From NCBI RefSeq assembly GCF_002335745.1, contig NZ_NIST01000001.1, forward strand, positions 2,991,636-3,055,635: 64,000 bases of DNA, in the 5' to 3' direction. The notes under the pieces were generated by a model, which was given only the letters and a program-made list of their open reading frames with translations, ran no database searches and was not told where the DNA came from. Below, piece after piece: positions 28,588 through 37,693 of the stretch. Position 1 is the first letter of the stretch. Every line of letters begins with the position of its first letter. The DNA is from Evansella halocellulosilytica (lineage in GTDB: Bacteria; Bacillota; Bacilli; Bacillales; Salisediminibacteriaceae). The translations under genes were made by a program, and so were the position numbers.

Positions 28588-29277
28588 CTAAATGTAAAGT
28601 TTTGGAGATGGATACTGATTTTTTGACTTCGTTGCATTTGAGGAAATGCCTTTTTTACTGCTGCTTTGGATTTTAGAGCTATTTGATGAATGCTTTCTCT
28701 TATTTTGATTTTGTTTCGTTTTTGATGTTCCAGTTCTTTTTTTATTTGGCTTTTTGTCAATTTTCTTTTTGGATTTGCTCTGTTTTTTTGATTCATCTCC
28801 AACTTCTACCTTTTCTCCATCTCCTTCACTGTCATCGTCAGTAGATTCTTCGCCATTGTTCTCTTCATCCTCTTCGTCGTCACTAGAGGATTGCAATAAA
28901 GCTAGCAATTGTGGCAAAGACTTTACAAGAGGTCCATATTGCTGCACCATTGGTCCAACAGTTTGCACGACTTGAATAGCTTTTTGTGCATTTTGAACGA
29001 GACCGAGAATGTTCGTGAGTCCTCCACCAGAGCTAGCTGCAGAGCCGACAGCTGAGTTCATCATCTGTCCTGCACCTGCTTGAGCACCACCGCCAAATAA
29101 TCTTGAAAGCAGACCACCGGCACCGGGGTTACTTGCAGCTTGGGTTGCTTGTTGAGGCATTGGTCCCCCAAAGAGAGAACGTTGAAACATTTGTCCTTGA
29201 GGTTGCGTAAAACCTGATTGAGCAAAGCCACCAAACGGATTTGGGTTACTCGGGGGGAGAGGGCGTGGTCCAAACAT
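28588..29277 (-). CDS. VrrA/YqfQ-like low-complexity protein
   Basis: A 229-residue protein of the VrrA/YqfQ family. The N-terminus is rich in Pro, Gly, Gln and Phe (MFGPRPLPPSNPNPFGGF). A central Gly/Ala helical segment has LLSRLFGGG and VVQTVGPMVQQYGPLVKSLP. An acidic run follows, and then a highly basic Lys/Ser/Asn-rich C-terminal tail. Family members contain variable tandem repeats and are spore-related in some bacilli; function is undefined. The start at 29277 is preferred because AAGG lies too close to the earlier ATG (29286). It is divergent from cshB, as in B. subtilis. Confidence 0.8.
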   Translation of the reverse strand: MFGPRPLPPSNPNPFGGFAQSGFTQPQGQMFQRSLFGGPMPQQATQAASNPGAGGLLSRLFGGGAQAGAGQMMNSAVGSAASSGGGLTNILGLVQNAQKAIQVVQTVGPMVQQYGPLVKSLPQLLALLQSSSDDEEDEENNGEESTDDDSEGDGEKVEVGDESKKQSKSKKKIDKKPNKKRTGTSKTKQNQNKRKHSSNSSKIQSSSKKGISSNATKSKNQYPSPKLYI

Positions 29278-29539
29278 ACTGACCATCCTTTCGAATACAA
29301 TATCTTCTCTTCATACTGTATTCGTGTGTAGGTAAAATGTTTGGGCGAATAGGAAAAAAGCCTAGCCCTCATCAAAACGAAGTTATACGAGAAGCAATGA
29401 ACACAGTTTAAGATTTATTAAGTTTTGTCGAGAAAAGTGGAAACAAGGCTTTCGTTCGTGATAAAATATGTAATTAGCATGAAAAGTTATAAAATAAAAT
29501 AATTCGAATGAATGAATGGATATGAAAGTAGGAAAAAGA

Positions 29540-30823
29540 ATGCCACATAATTTTGAACGGTTTCAGTTAGCTCCATTTTTAATTGAAGCATTGAAACATC
29601 AAAACATCTCTTTACCAACCGAAATTCAAGAACGTTTAATCCCTGCGATCAAAAAAGGAATGGATGTCATTGGACAATCACAAACTGGTACAGGGAAGAC
29701 GTTAGCTTTTTTACTGCCGATTGTAGATTTAATTGAAGCAGACAAAAAGGAAACGCAAACGGTCATTACTGCTCCAACGAGGGAACTAGCAAATCAATTG
29801 ATAGATGAGTTGAAAAAGCTGACAAAGTTTCATGATAAAGAAATTAAATCGCAATTAATCGTTGGTGGAACCGATCGGCTTCGGATGATTGATAAGTTAA
29901 AGCAGCGGCCACATATTGTAGTAGGGACCCCTGGAAGAATTGCAGATATGATTCAAAAACAGGCTCTTAACGTCCATCACGTTCGCACGTTTGTTGTCGA
30001 TGAAGCTGACCAGATGCTTGATATGGGATTTCTTGAAGATGTTGATCGAGTTGCAGCGCAAATGGGAGAAAATCTGCAAATGCTCGTATTTTCTGCAACA
30101 ATACCTGAGAAGCTTCAGCCTTTTTTGAAAAAATACTTAACAAATCCACGTCATGTTCATGTAGAGCCGAAAGAGACATCACCAAAAAAGATCGAACATT
30201 GGCTTGTACCTGACAGAGACAGAGACCGGAAAGATATTTTAATAAATATCGTTAAACGTTTGAATCCTTTTTTAGCTGTTATTTTCACAAATACGAAAGA
30301 GGCAGCTGATGAGGTATACGAAGCTTTAGTTGGAGAAGGATTGAATGTTGACCGTCTACATGGTGGAATTAGCCCTCGCGACCGCAAGAAGGTGATGAAA
30401 CGATTGCAAGATGCAGACGTACAATTTTTAGTCGCATCTGATTTAGTCGCACGAGGGATTGATGTAAAAGGAATTAGTCATATAGTTAATTTTGAAATCC
30501 CAAAAGAACTTGAATATTATGTCCATCGTGTTGGACGTACAGCTCGTGCTGGTTGGGACGGTATTGCTTTAACACTCATAGGAAGAAATGATGAAGCAGC
30601 GATTAGTAAATTAGAAAAACAAGGAATCACCTTTAAATATAAAGAGTTGAAAAAAGGAGAATGGGTTGATTTAGAGAAACGAAAGCGACCAGTTTCTAAA
30701 GGGCAGCAGCAAGTTGGACAAAGTCAAGGCAAAGCTTTACCTAAACCTAAAAAAGTCAAACCAGGCTATAAGAAAAAAGCGCGCTACCAGCAGGAACAGA
30801 GGGAACGCCCCAACAGAAATTAG
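29540..30823 (+). CDS. cshB: DEAD-box ATP-dependent RNA helicase CshB
   Basis: A 427-residue DEAD-box RNA helicase. A Q motif (LPTEIQERLIPAIKKG) precedes motif I SQTGTGKT, Ia APTRELA, motif II DEAD (VVDEADQMLDMGF), motif III SAT, and a C-terminal RecA-like domain with VASDLVARGID and HRVGRTAR. The Lys/Gln-rich basic tail probably binds RNA. CshB acts in cold adaptation, RNA decay and ribosome assembly. ATG 29540 has GTAGGA seven bases upstream; 29516 is an alternative start. It is followed by nfo, the conserved yqfR-yqfS order. Confidence 0.93.
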   Translation: MPHNFERFQLAPFLIEALKHQNISLPTEIQERLIPAIKKGMDVIGQSQTGTGKTLAFLLPIVDLIEADKKETQTVITAPTRELANQLIDELKKLTKFHDKEIKSQLIVGGTDRLRMIDKLKQRPHIVVGTPGRIADMIQKQALNVHHVRTFVVDEADQMLDMGFLEDVDRVAAQMGENLQMLVFSATIPEKLQPFLKKYLTNPRHVHVEPKETSPKKIEHWLVPDRDRDRKDILINIVKRLNPFLAVIFTNTKEAADEVYEALVGEGLNVDRLHGGISPRDRKKVMKRLQDADVQFLVASDLVARGIDVKGISHIVNFEIPKELEYYVHRVGRTARAGWDGIALTLIGRNDEAAISKLEKQGITFKYKELKKGEWVDLEKRKRPVSKGQQQVGQSQGKALPKPKKVKPGYKKKARYQQEQRERPNRN

Positions 30824-30868
30824 GAAGAAGAAAAAAATAATACATGATAAAAAGGAGAAGGTGAGAGG

Positions 30869-31768
30869 ATGTTATTAGGTTCACACGTATCAATGAGTGG
30901 GAAAAAAATGCTTTTAGGTGCAGGAGAGGAAGCGGCGTCATATGGAGCGACTACGTTTATGATTTATACTGGGGCTCCTCAAAATACCCGTCGCAAGCCT
31001 ATTGAAGAACTAAATATTGAAGCGGGAAAAGTGTTTATGGATGAAAATGGCTTATCCAACATTATTGTTCATGCTCCGTACATTATTAATATCGGAAACA
31101 CACAAAAGCCCGAAACTTTTGAGTTAGGCGTGAATTTCTTGAAAAGCGAAGTTGATCGTACGGAAGCATTAGGTGCGAAACAAATCGTACTTCATCCAGG
31201 TGCACATGTTGGAGCGGGTGCAGATGAGGGGATCAAAAAGATTATTGAAGGCTTAAATGAAGTTATTGACCCAAATCAAGATGTCCAAATTGCACTTGAA
31301 ACGATGGCGGGGAAAGGTTCTGAATGTGGACGGTCATTTGATGAATTAGCTAAAATTATCGACGGTGTTACTCATAATGAAAAACTATCGGTTTGCTTCG
31401 ATACATGTCACGTTCATGATGCAGGGTACGATATCATTCATGACCTTGACGGTGTTTTGAAACAATTCGATGACATTGTTGGATTAGACAGGTTGAAAGT
31501 GTTACACATCAATGATAGTAAAAATGAATGTGGTGCTCGTAAAGACCGTCATGAAAATATCGGATTTGGTCATATTGGTTTTGATGCATTAGAGAGAGTC
31601 CTATATCATGAAGCATTTGATCAAACACCGAAGATTTTAGAAACACCGTATGTTGGTACAGACAAGAAAAATAAAAAGGCACCGTATAAATTAGAAATTG
31701 AAATGATCCGTAATCGTAAATTTAATGAGTCATTAAAGGATCTTCTGACAGAAGAAACGACAGTATAA
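30869..31768 (+). CDS. nfo: Endonuclease IV
   Basis: A 299-residue AP endonuclease (TIM barrel, three zinc ions). It has the family signatures [14 protein letters not shown] at the N-terminus, [26 protein letters not shown] and [20 protein letters not shown]. It cleaves DNA 5' of abasic sites and removes blocked 3' ends in base-excision repair; spores rely on it in B. subtilis. ATG 30869 follows AAAAGGAGAAGGTGA. The gene ends 9 bp before a hairpin terminator. Confidence 0.97.
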   Translation: MLLGSHVSMSGKKMLLGAGEEAASYGATTFMIYTGAPQNTRRKPIEELNIEAGKVFMDENGLSNIIVHAPYIINIGNTQKPETFELGVNFLKSEVDRTEALGAKQIVLHPGAHVGAGADEGIKKIIEGLNEVIDPNQDVQIALETMAGKGSECGRSFDELAKIIDGVTHNEKLSVCFDTCHVHDAGYDIIHDLDGVLKQFDDIVGLDRLKVLHINDSKNECGARKDRHENIGFGHIGFDALERVLYHEAFDQTPKILETPYVGTDKKNKKAPYKLEIEMIRNRKFNESLKDLLTEETTV

Positions 31769-31776
31769 TTAGAGGA

Positions 31777-31816
31777 AAGCAAGCGAACCCGCATTTTGCA
31801 GGTTTGCTTTTTTCTT
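31777..31816 (+). terminator. Intrinsic terminator after nfo
   Basis: GCAAGCGAACC pairs with GGTTTGC around a loop, followed by TTTTTTC. Confidence 0.75.
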
Positions 31817-31854
31817 ATTATGCGTGTTTAAAAAGGAGGACAAAAAGAGTCATG

Positions 31855-32050
31855 AGCGTCACATCACAAGCTTCCACACGGAAATTGTGACTTCGGCGTA
31901 CACGCAAGAAGCGGGGGTTCCGAAGATCAAATCTCATGATTTGTCTTGACGGGAAGGATGTCCTAATGCGGGACATGCCACTGGAAGTGGCGTTTTGTCC
32001 AGATGACGGATACACGACAAAGTTTAGCTTGTAGTTGAAGAGACAGATTT
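31855..32050. repeat. Diverged copy of the structured repeat module
   Basis: It retains the hairpins CACA/TGTG (near 31874-31889) and CTTCGG/CCGAAG (about 31891-31926). It also keeps TGTCTT (31942-31947)/GAGACA (32040-32045) and inner GGACA (31971-31975)/TGTCC (31996-32000). Base changes relative to the other copies keep the stems paired. It lacks the common TTCAATCTCTCG left end and CGCTTTTCTT right end. The following 180 bp (32051-32230) hold nothing I can assign. Confidence 0.7.
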
Positions 32051-32230
32051 TTTTCAAATGCGACGTAGTTTTGAGTCGCGGAGCGTATGGTGGTTAATAC
32101 GCGAGCAAAAGGAATGCTCCCTAGAATCAGCCTCTTATGCAGGAAAAGTGTTTTTCTTTTCCAAGGAACGGAGAAACGAGTTAACGTAGAGATACGAAAA
32201 TTATTTTTCCAGGACTTTTTGAACACCCTC

Positions 32231-32503
32231 TTATATTTTATAATCCAAGTATTGTTCATAAGGCTTTAATAAAGTACGTACTTTTTTGTACAAAGATGGA
32301 TCAAGCGACTTTAATTCTTGATTCACTTGTTTTACGAGTGACTCGTTACCGATATCAAACGGCTTTTTATGAAGGATAGTTAAAATTTGCTTTGCTTGTT
32401 TTACAGTCAAATTTAGATTGTAATCTTTACTTAAACGAATTAATTCTTTCGGTGTTAAGGATTGAATTCTTTGATTAACCATTTGTCTAATGATTGGATT
32501 CAT
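32231..32503 (-). CDS. yqfT: DUF2624 family protein (YqfT-like)
   Basis: A 90-residue, mostly helical, Lys/Leu/Gln-rich protein opening MNPIIRQMVNQRIQSLTPKE. It fits the DUF2624 family of Bacillaceae found at this place (yqfT, after nfo/yqfS). It is probably cytosolic and of unknown function. ATG at 32503 on the reverse strand lies seven bases after AGGGAGGAAC, which decides the start. It stands alone, divergent from the Mn-type transporter. Confidence 0.8.
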   Translation of the reverse strand: MNPIIRQMVNQRIQSLTPKELIRLSKDYNLNLTVKQAKQILTILHKKPFDIGNESLVKQVNQELKSLDPSLYKKVRTLLKPYEQYLDYKI

Positions 32504-32619
32504 GATGATTGTTCCTCCCTGCAAATGTTAAAACTCTCTAAAACTCTCTTATAAAGGATATGGCTTTCATTGCGATAATGTGATTGCGGTCGACTATATA
32601 AACGAATTAAATATAATGA

Positions 32620-32681
32620 TTGAAAAAAAAATGTATTCGTTTTATAATGGACCTAAGAAAAGTTTCTCTAGTGCAACTTTT
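32620..32681 (+). promoter_or_regulatory. Promoter and inverted-repeat operator of the mntB-like operon
   Basis: TTGAAA (32620-32625), a 17-bp spacer and TATAAT (32643-32648). Ten bases downstream is the inverted repeat AAAAGTT (32658-32664)/AACTTTT (32675-32681), well placed for a repressor. It does not clearly match the MntR or Zur consensus, so the regulator is unnamed. The remaining 32504-32809 region holds nothing else I can support. Confidence 0.55.
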
Positions 32682-32809
32682 TAAAATTTGTACAACATTT
32701 TCGATTCAAGTCACAATGGTTGGATTGACGACATATATTATCGGTAAAATAATTGGGTATTTGCTGATGATGTGGATAAAGGAAGGCAAGAGAATGGGGG
32801 AATGTCATA

Positions 32810-33568
32810 ATGAGTATGGAAGATACAATTAATGTAAAAAATTTATCCGTACATTATCAAGGTAACCTTGCATTAAAAAATGTTAGTTTCTCTGTAAATA
32901 AAGGGAATATTATTGGCGTTATCGGTCCTAACGGTGCGGGCAAGTCGACATTAATGAAGGCGATGCTCGGTCTAGAAAAAAGTAAAGGAGAAGTAAGCTT
33001 TTTCGGACACCATATTAATCAGTTGAGAAAATCGCTCGCCTATGTGCCTCAGCGAAATACAATTGATTGGGATTTTCCTGTACGTGTAGAAGATGTCGTA
33101 TTAATGGGACGATATATGCACGTACCATTGTTGAAAAAGATTAGACGTCATGACCGTCAGTTAGCTCAAGAAGCATTACTGAAAGTAGGAATGGAAGAAT
33201 ATTCGACAAGACAAATTGGTGAATTATCCGGAGGTCAGCAACAGCGTGTTTTTATCGCCCGTGCGTTAGCTCAAGATGCTGATTTGTTTTTTTTAGATGA
33301 ACCGTTTGTAGGAATCGATGTGAAATCAGAAGAAATTATCGTTGACTTGCTTCATGAATTGAGTCTAAAAGGAAAAACAATCTTTGTCATTCATCATGAT
33401 TTAAGTAAAGTTGAAAAGTATTTCCATGAATTGATTTTATTGAATCAAGAATTAATTGGATTCGGAGCAGTGGATGACGTTTACCGACCAGATTATTTAA
33501 AGAAGGCATATCAAGGTAATGCAGCGGTAATGAATGATGGAAAAGAGATGGTGGTGATTACACCTTGA
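32810..33568 (+). CDS. mntB: Metal (Mn-type) ABC transporter ATP-binding protein
   Basis: A 252-residue ABC ATPase of the cluster-9 metal family. Walker A is GPNGAGKST, signature LSGGQQQRV, Walker B LFFLDEP, and the H-loop is VIHHD. The segment NTIDWDFPVRVEDVVLMGRY is characteristic of manganese/iron-type MntB/PsaB proteins rather than ZnuC. It is expected to energise uptake with the permease gene it overlaps by 4 bp. No substrate-binding lipoprotein (MntA) is present beside it. Mn specificity is inferred from sequence type. Confidence 0.87.
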   Translation: MSMEDTINVKNLSVHYQGNLALKNVSFSVNKGNIIGVIGPNGAGKSTLMKAMLGLEKSKGEVSFFGHHINQLRKSLAYVPQRNTIDWDFPVRVEDVVLMGRYMHVPLLKKIRRHDRQLAQEALLKVGMEEYSTRQIGELSGGQQQRVFIARALAQDADLFFLDEPFVGIDVKSEEIIVDLLHELSLKGKTIFVIHHDLSKVEKYFHELILLNQELIGFGAVDDVYRPDYLKKAYQGNAAVMNDGKEMVVITP

Positions 33569-34431
33569 TTGATCAAATTTCATTATTTATCGATCAGCTA
33601 ATGAAATATTCGTATTTACAAAACGCTATGATAGCTGCAATTTTTGTAGGAATCATCTGTGGTGTAATCGGTTGTTACATTATATTACGCGGTATGGCAC
33701 TAATGGGGGATGCGATCTCTCATGCTGTTTTACCTGGTGTCGTTATTGCCTATATGCTTGGTGCAAGTTTTTTCATCGGGGCAGTTATTACTGGGGTTTT
33801 AACTGCACTTGCTATCGGTTATATTTCACAGAATAGCCGAATTAAAGAAGATTCGGCTATCGGGATTATGTTTACAGCCATGTTTGCTCTCGGTGTAGTC
33901 ATGATTACAGCACTCCAAGGAACGAGTGTTGACCTTTGGCATATTTTATTTGGTAATGTTTTAGCTGTTTCTAGAACAGAATTATGGATAACGATGGGAA
34001 TAGGAATTTTTGTTATTGGATCGATACTTATATTTTATCGGCCGTTGCTTCTGAGTACATTTGATGAAACGATGGCCAAGGCAAGTGGTCTTCCAGTGAA
34101 ATTTATTCATTACATGCTAATGCTGCTCTTATCATTAGTAACCGTTGCATCACTACAAACAGTAGGAATTATCCTTGTCGTTGCGATGCTTATAACTCCT
34201 GGAGCTACAGCCTATTTATTAACTGAACGTTTTTCCGTCATGCTTATTTTGTCCGCTCTGTTTGGAGTGATTTCGGCTGTTTGCGGTTTATTTTTCTCAG
34301 TGATTTACGATGTTTCTTCCGGAGCTTCGATCGTATTAGTAGCGTCTGTACTGTTTTTATTAGCATTTTTCTTTGCACCGAAACAAGGTTTGATTCCAAG
34401 GATGTTGAGAACACCGGCGAGTCAATCATAA
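33565..34431 (+). CDS. mntC: Metal (Mn-type) ABC transporter permease
   Basis: A 288-residue ABC-3 family permease with about eight to nine membrane helices. It carries the motif GDAISHAVLPGVVIAYMLG, the conserved signature of Mn/Zn ABC permeases. It starts within the last codons of the ATPase gene (TTGATTGATC, TTG start), so the two are coupled. It closes the operon, with a terminator 14 bp after the stop codon. The transported metal is inferred to be manganese from the ATPase partner. Confidence 0.87.
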   Translation: MIDQISLFIDQLMKYSYLQNAMIAAIFVGIICGVIGCYIILRGMALMGDAISHAVLPGVVIAYMLGASFFIGAVITGVLTALAIGYISQNSRIKEDSAIGIMFTAMFALGVVMITALQGTSVDLWHILFGNVLAVSRTELWITMGIGIFVIGSILIFYRPLLLSTFDETMAKASGLPVKFIHYMLMLLLSLVTVASLQTVGIILVVAMLITPGATAYLLTERFSVMLILSALFGVISAVCGLFFSVIYDVSSGASIVLVASVLFLLAFFFAPKQGLIPRMLRTPASQS

Positions 34432-34444
34432 AAAAGAATTATCG

Positions 34445-34479
34445 AAGGTTATTGTGTAAAATCACGATGACCTTTTTTT
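34445..34479 (+). terminator. Intrinsic terminator after mntC
   Basis: AAGGTTATTGTG pairs with CACGATGACCTT, followed by TTTTTT. Confidence 0.85.
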
Positions 34480-34717
34480 GTTGTAAAATAATCAGTGAAA
34501 TTTAAAGGTGACAAGAAGGTAGAAGGGGATAATTGGGTTTTGATACATAAAACGGAAGGTATTTTGCAGGAAATGAAAGAATAAGCGAGAAGGAAGGAGT
34601 TGTAACAAGGAAACTAATCGTATTTTCATTACATGTATGTTTTTTGTCGACTTTACAGGTAACGGTGTCCACAATAAAGGTTGATCTATAGTTGAAAATC
34701 AGATATCATACACAATT

Positions 34718-34734
34718 GTACACTTAGAGTGTAC
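34718..34734. promoter_or_regulatory. 17-bp palindrome upstream of the lytic transglycosylase gene
   Basis: GTACACT-TAG-AGTGTAC is a perfect 7-bp-arm inverted repeat 24 bp before the start codon, in the position of an operator or a small 5'-UTR hairpin. The rest of 34480-34717 shows nothing assignable. Confidence 0.45.
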
Positions 34735-34757
34735 TGTTTATATAGGAGGGACAAATA

Positions 34758-35474
34758 ATGAAACGAATACAAGTAGTGACAATCATTTTGCTTGTCATGT
34801 TGGCTGGAACAGTCGCATTTACAGGCACAGGATATATGAAAGTGAAAGAAGAAATGAAAGTGATGGAAGAGGAAAAACAGGCAGAGCTAGAAGAACAGCG
34901 AATGAAAGCTGAGGTTCGTCAAATGGAAAATGAGATTGATCATATTCCTGATGAGTACGAAGTTTCTGGATACGATGCTTGGATAAATGCAAATGACATT
35001 GCTGAATATTTATATGAAGATAGTGATGGGAACTTTAATGAAAATTGGGGAACGTTTTTAGCATTGGAAGCCGAGAGAAAGGACATTGATCCTCTGCTAG
35101 TGTATGAACTTTTAAAAGTAGAAACCGGAGGAACATTTGACCCTGAGACAGTTGGGCCAGAGACACGTTATGGTCATGCATATGGTTTAGGTCAATTTAT
35201 GAAAAATACAGGACCTTGGATTGCTGATATGGCTGATCTTCCATATGAAGACGAACGACTTTTCGATCCATATTATTCGATCCAGCTTACCATCACTTAC
35301 CTTGATTTCTTGCATGAAGAGTACGGAGACTGGGACCATGCATTAACTGCTTATCATAGAGGAATGTATGGACTAGAAGCATATATTGAAGAAAACGGTC
35401 ACGCCGAAAGTTGGTATGCCGTTGAAATTCAAGAAAATGCCGAGAAAAGTGATTTTGTAGCAGTTAATAAATAA
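34758..35474 (+). CDS. Lytic transglycosylase domain protein
   Basis: A 238-residue exported or membrane-anchored peptidoglycan hydrolase. An N-terminal hydrophobic segment (about 5-25) is followed by a charged coiled coil (about 28-58) and a C-terminal SLT (goose-lysozyme-like) domain. The catalytic Glu lies in LLKVETGGTFDPETVG, with the GLGQFMKNTGPW and LTAYHRGMYGLEAY motifs typical of the family. It would cleave glycan strands on the cell surface. ATG 34758 follows TAGGAGGGAC. It appears monocistronic with its own terminator. Confidence 0.85.
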   Translation: MKRIQVVTIILLVMLAGTVAFTGTGYMKVKEEMKVMEEEKQAELEEQRMKAEVRQMENEIDHIPDEYEVSGYDAWINANDIAEYLYEDSDGNFNENWGTFLALEAERKDIDPLLVYELLKVETGGTFDPETVGPETRYGHAYGLGQFMKNTGPWIADMADLPYEDERLFDPYYSIQLTITYLDFLHEEYGDWDHALTAYHRGMYGLEAYIEENGHAESWYAVEIQENAEKSDFVAVNK

Positions 35475-35490
35475 AATTGTATGAATTTGG

Positions 35491-35526
35491 AAAGTGCCAG
35501 GCACCTGGGTATTTCTGGCACTTTCT
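35491..35526 (+). terminator. Terminator with GTGCCAGGCACC core after the transglycosylase gene
   Basis: AAAGTGCCAG and CTGGCACTTT arms, followed by CTT. Its core GTGCCAGGCACCTGG recurs in the palindrome at 42893-42937. It also lies at the end of the converging ppk gene. Confidence 0.75.
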
Positions 35527-35530
35527 TATG

Positions 35531-37633
35531 TTAGTTGTCTTCAAAATATGTTGCGGCTTTTTCATAAAAGATTACCTGACTTCTGATAGGAGGTTCATTT
35601 TCCTGTCTTTTTACATATTCGTAGTTGCCGCTGTTCAATTGATATCTCGCTTTCACATTATCTTTCAACATTGTATCGAGTATTTCTTTTATTCTTTTTT
35701 TTATTCGATCTGAGAGGATTGGAAACAAGATTTCTATTCGTCTTTCCATGTTGCGTGTCATCCAATCTGCGGATGATAGGTAGGTTGCTTCTTTGCCGTT
35801 TTGATAAAAGTAGTAAATGCGGCTATGCTCCAAAAATCGATCAATGATACTTCTTACCGTTATATTATCACTGACATTTGGTATTCCAGGACGTAAACAG
35901 CAAATTCCTCTAACGATGAGGTCAATTTTAACTCCAGCACAGCTAGCCTCATACAACTTCATAATAATTGGCTTATCTGTTAATGAGTTCATTTTTGCAA
36001 TAATACGTCCATTTCCATTTTCACGGTGGCAGTCAATTTCTCGAGCGATTAATTTAAGAAACGTTTCTCTAATTTCAAATGGTGCCGTCGATAACGTATT
36101 CCACTTCGGTTTTTTACAATATCCACTTAAATGATTGAAAAAATTGGAGGCATCTATACCTATTTGTGGATCGGCAGTAAGCAGTGCCATATCTGTATAA
36201 AGCTTTGCAGTAGTATCATTATAATTTCCTGTACTTAAATGAACAAACCGTTGGATTGCCTCTTCGTTTTGTTTAACAATGAGTGTAATTTTACTATGAG
36301 TTTTTAAACCGGTAATTCCGTATATGACATGGATACCGGCTTTTTCTAGTTTTTTTGCCCATTGAATGTTCTTTTCTTCGTCAAAACGGGCTTTTAATTC
36401 AACGAGGACGGTTACTTGCTTCCCTCTGTCAGCAGCATTCTCTAATGCTTGAATAATAGGAGAATCACCACTAACTCGATAAAGGGTTTGTTTGATAGCC
36501 AATACATTTGGGTCAATAGCTGATTGTGCGATAAGATCAATAATTGGTTGGAATGATTCGTATGGATGATGTAAAAAAATATCTTTATTCAAAATGGCCT
36601 CAAAAAGATTCTCTTCCTCATCATCCAAATCTGCAACAGGTTGTGGAATAAAGGTTTCGTTTACGAGATGTTCGTATTCAGGTGCAATTTCGTCATAAAA
36701 AGAGAAGAAAAAAGATAAATCGAGCGGACTAGAAACTTCATAAATGTGATCTTGTTCAAGCTCAAGTACGCTCTTTAAGAAGGAAAGAACATTATCATCC
36801 ATCTTATCTTTTTGCATTTCTAATCGTACTGCTGCACCCCATTTTCGTTTCTTAAGCTCTTTTTCGATTTCACGTAACAAGTCGCTTGCACCTTCTTCAT
36901 GAATCGTCAAGTCGGCATTTCTCGTAATTCGAAAAGGTGAAGTAGAAAGGACGTAGTATCCGTGAAATAATCGATTCATAAAATGACTGATAACATCTTC
37001 TAATAACACGTAATGTTTTTCACTTTGTACTGAAGGTAGTAAGATCGTTCTTTTTAAAACTGCAGGGACTTGTACGATAGCAAGCTTCCTTTTTTCTTCT
37101 CCTGTTGAAGATGTTAGTACTACTGCAATATTCAAGCTTTTATTCATCAGCATAGGAAAAGGCCGATAGGCATCGATTGCCATTGGTGTTAGGACAGGTG
37201 AGATATAATGTTCAAAACGATTTTCAATAAAGTCGTATTGGTCGTCATTTAGATCATTTACCGATAAAAATCGAACCCCTTCTTTCTTTAAGGACGGAGA
37301 AATGTCATTAATAAATAATTCATCTTGAAGTTGAATGAGCTGGTGATTTAACTGGCTGATTTCACTTAACTGCTGTCTCGGAGTTAAGGCTGCCTTATTT
37401 TCAGGTTTATTAAATCCAGCTTTTACTTGATCTTTTAACCCGGCAACGCGGACCATATAAAATTCATCTAAATTAGAGCTGAATATAGCGATAAATTTTA
37501 AGCGTTCAAAAAGAGGGTTTGTCTGATCTATCGCTTCTTCTAGAACTCGTTTATTAAATAACAACCAGCTTAACTCTCGATTGTTAAAGTGTGCTGGTTT
37601 ATTTAAGTGACTATATTGGTGAATATTTTTCAC
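35531..37633 (-). CDS. ppk: Polyphosphate kinase 1
   Basis: A 700-residue Ppk1 that reversibly makes polyphosphate from ATP. The N-terminal domain opens with FNNRELSWLLFNKRVLEEA. The catalytic part contains ALENAADRGKQVTVLVELKA, the autophosphorylated His motif GLKTHSKI, and LSTGNYNDTTAKLYTD. A second PLD-like region near the end has YLSSADWMTRNMERR. It is cytosolic or membrane associated. The gene lies 60 bp downstream of ppx on the same strand, forming an opposing synthesis/degradation pair. Confidence 0.96.
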   Translation of the reverse strand: MKNIHQYSHLNKPAHFNNRELSWLLFNKRVLEEAIDQTNPLFERLKFIAIFSSNLDEFYMVRVAGLKDQVKAGFNKPENKAALTPRQQLSEISQLNHQLIQLQDELFINDISPSLKKEGVRFLSVNDLNDDQYDFIENRFEHYISPVLTPMAIDAYRPFPMLMNKSLNIAVVLTSSTGEEKRKLAIVQVPAVLKRTILLPSVQSEKHYVLLEDVISHFMNRLFHGYYVLSTSPFRITRNADLTIHEEGASDLLREIEKELKKRKWGAAVRLEMQKDKMDDNVLSFLKSVLELEQDHIYEVSSPLDLSFFFSFYDEIAPEYEHLVNETFIPQPVADLDDEEENLFEAILNKDIFLHHPYESFQPIIDLIAQSAIDPNVLAIKQTLYRVSGDSPIIQALENAADRGKQVTVLVELKARFDEEKNIQWAKKLEKAGIHVIYGITGLKTHSKITLIVKQNEEAIQRFVHLSTGNYNDTTAKLYTDMALLTADPQIGIDASNFFNHLSGYCKKPKWNTLSTAPFEIRETFLKLIAREIDCHRENGNGRIIAKMNSLTDKPIIMKLYEASCAGVKIDLIVRGICCLRPGIPNVSDNITVRSIIDRFLEHSRIYYFYQNGKEATYLSSADWMTRNMERRIEILFPILSDRIKKRIKEILDTMLKDNVKARYQLNSGNYEYVKRQENEPPIRSQVIFYEKAATYFEDN

Positions 37634-37693
37634 AGTATAAACCTCCTAATTTTTATAATAGAGGCTGTTTAATAAAATGGTCTCATTTTAAGG

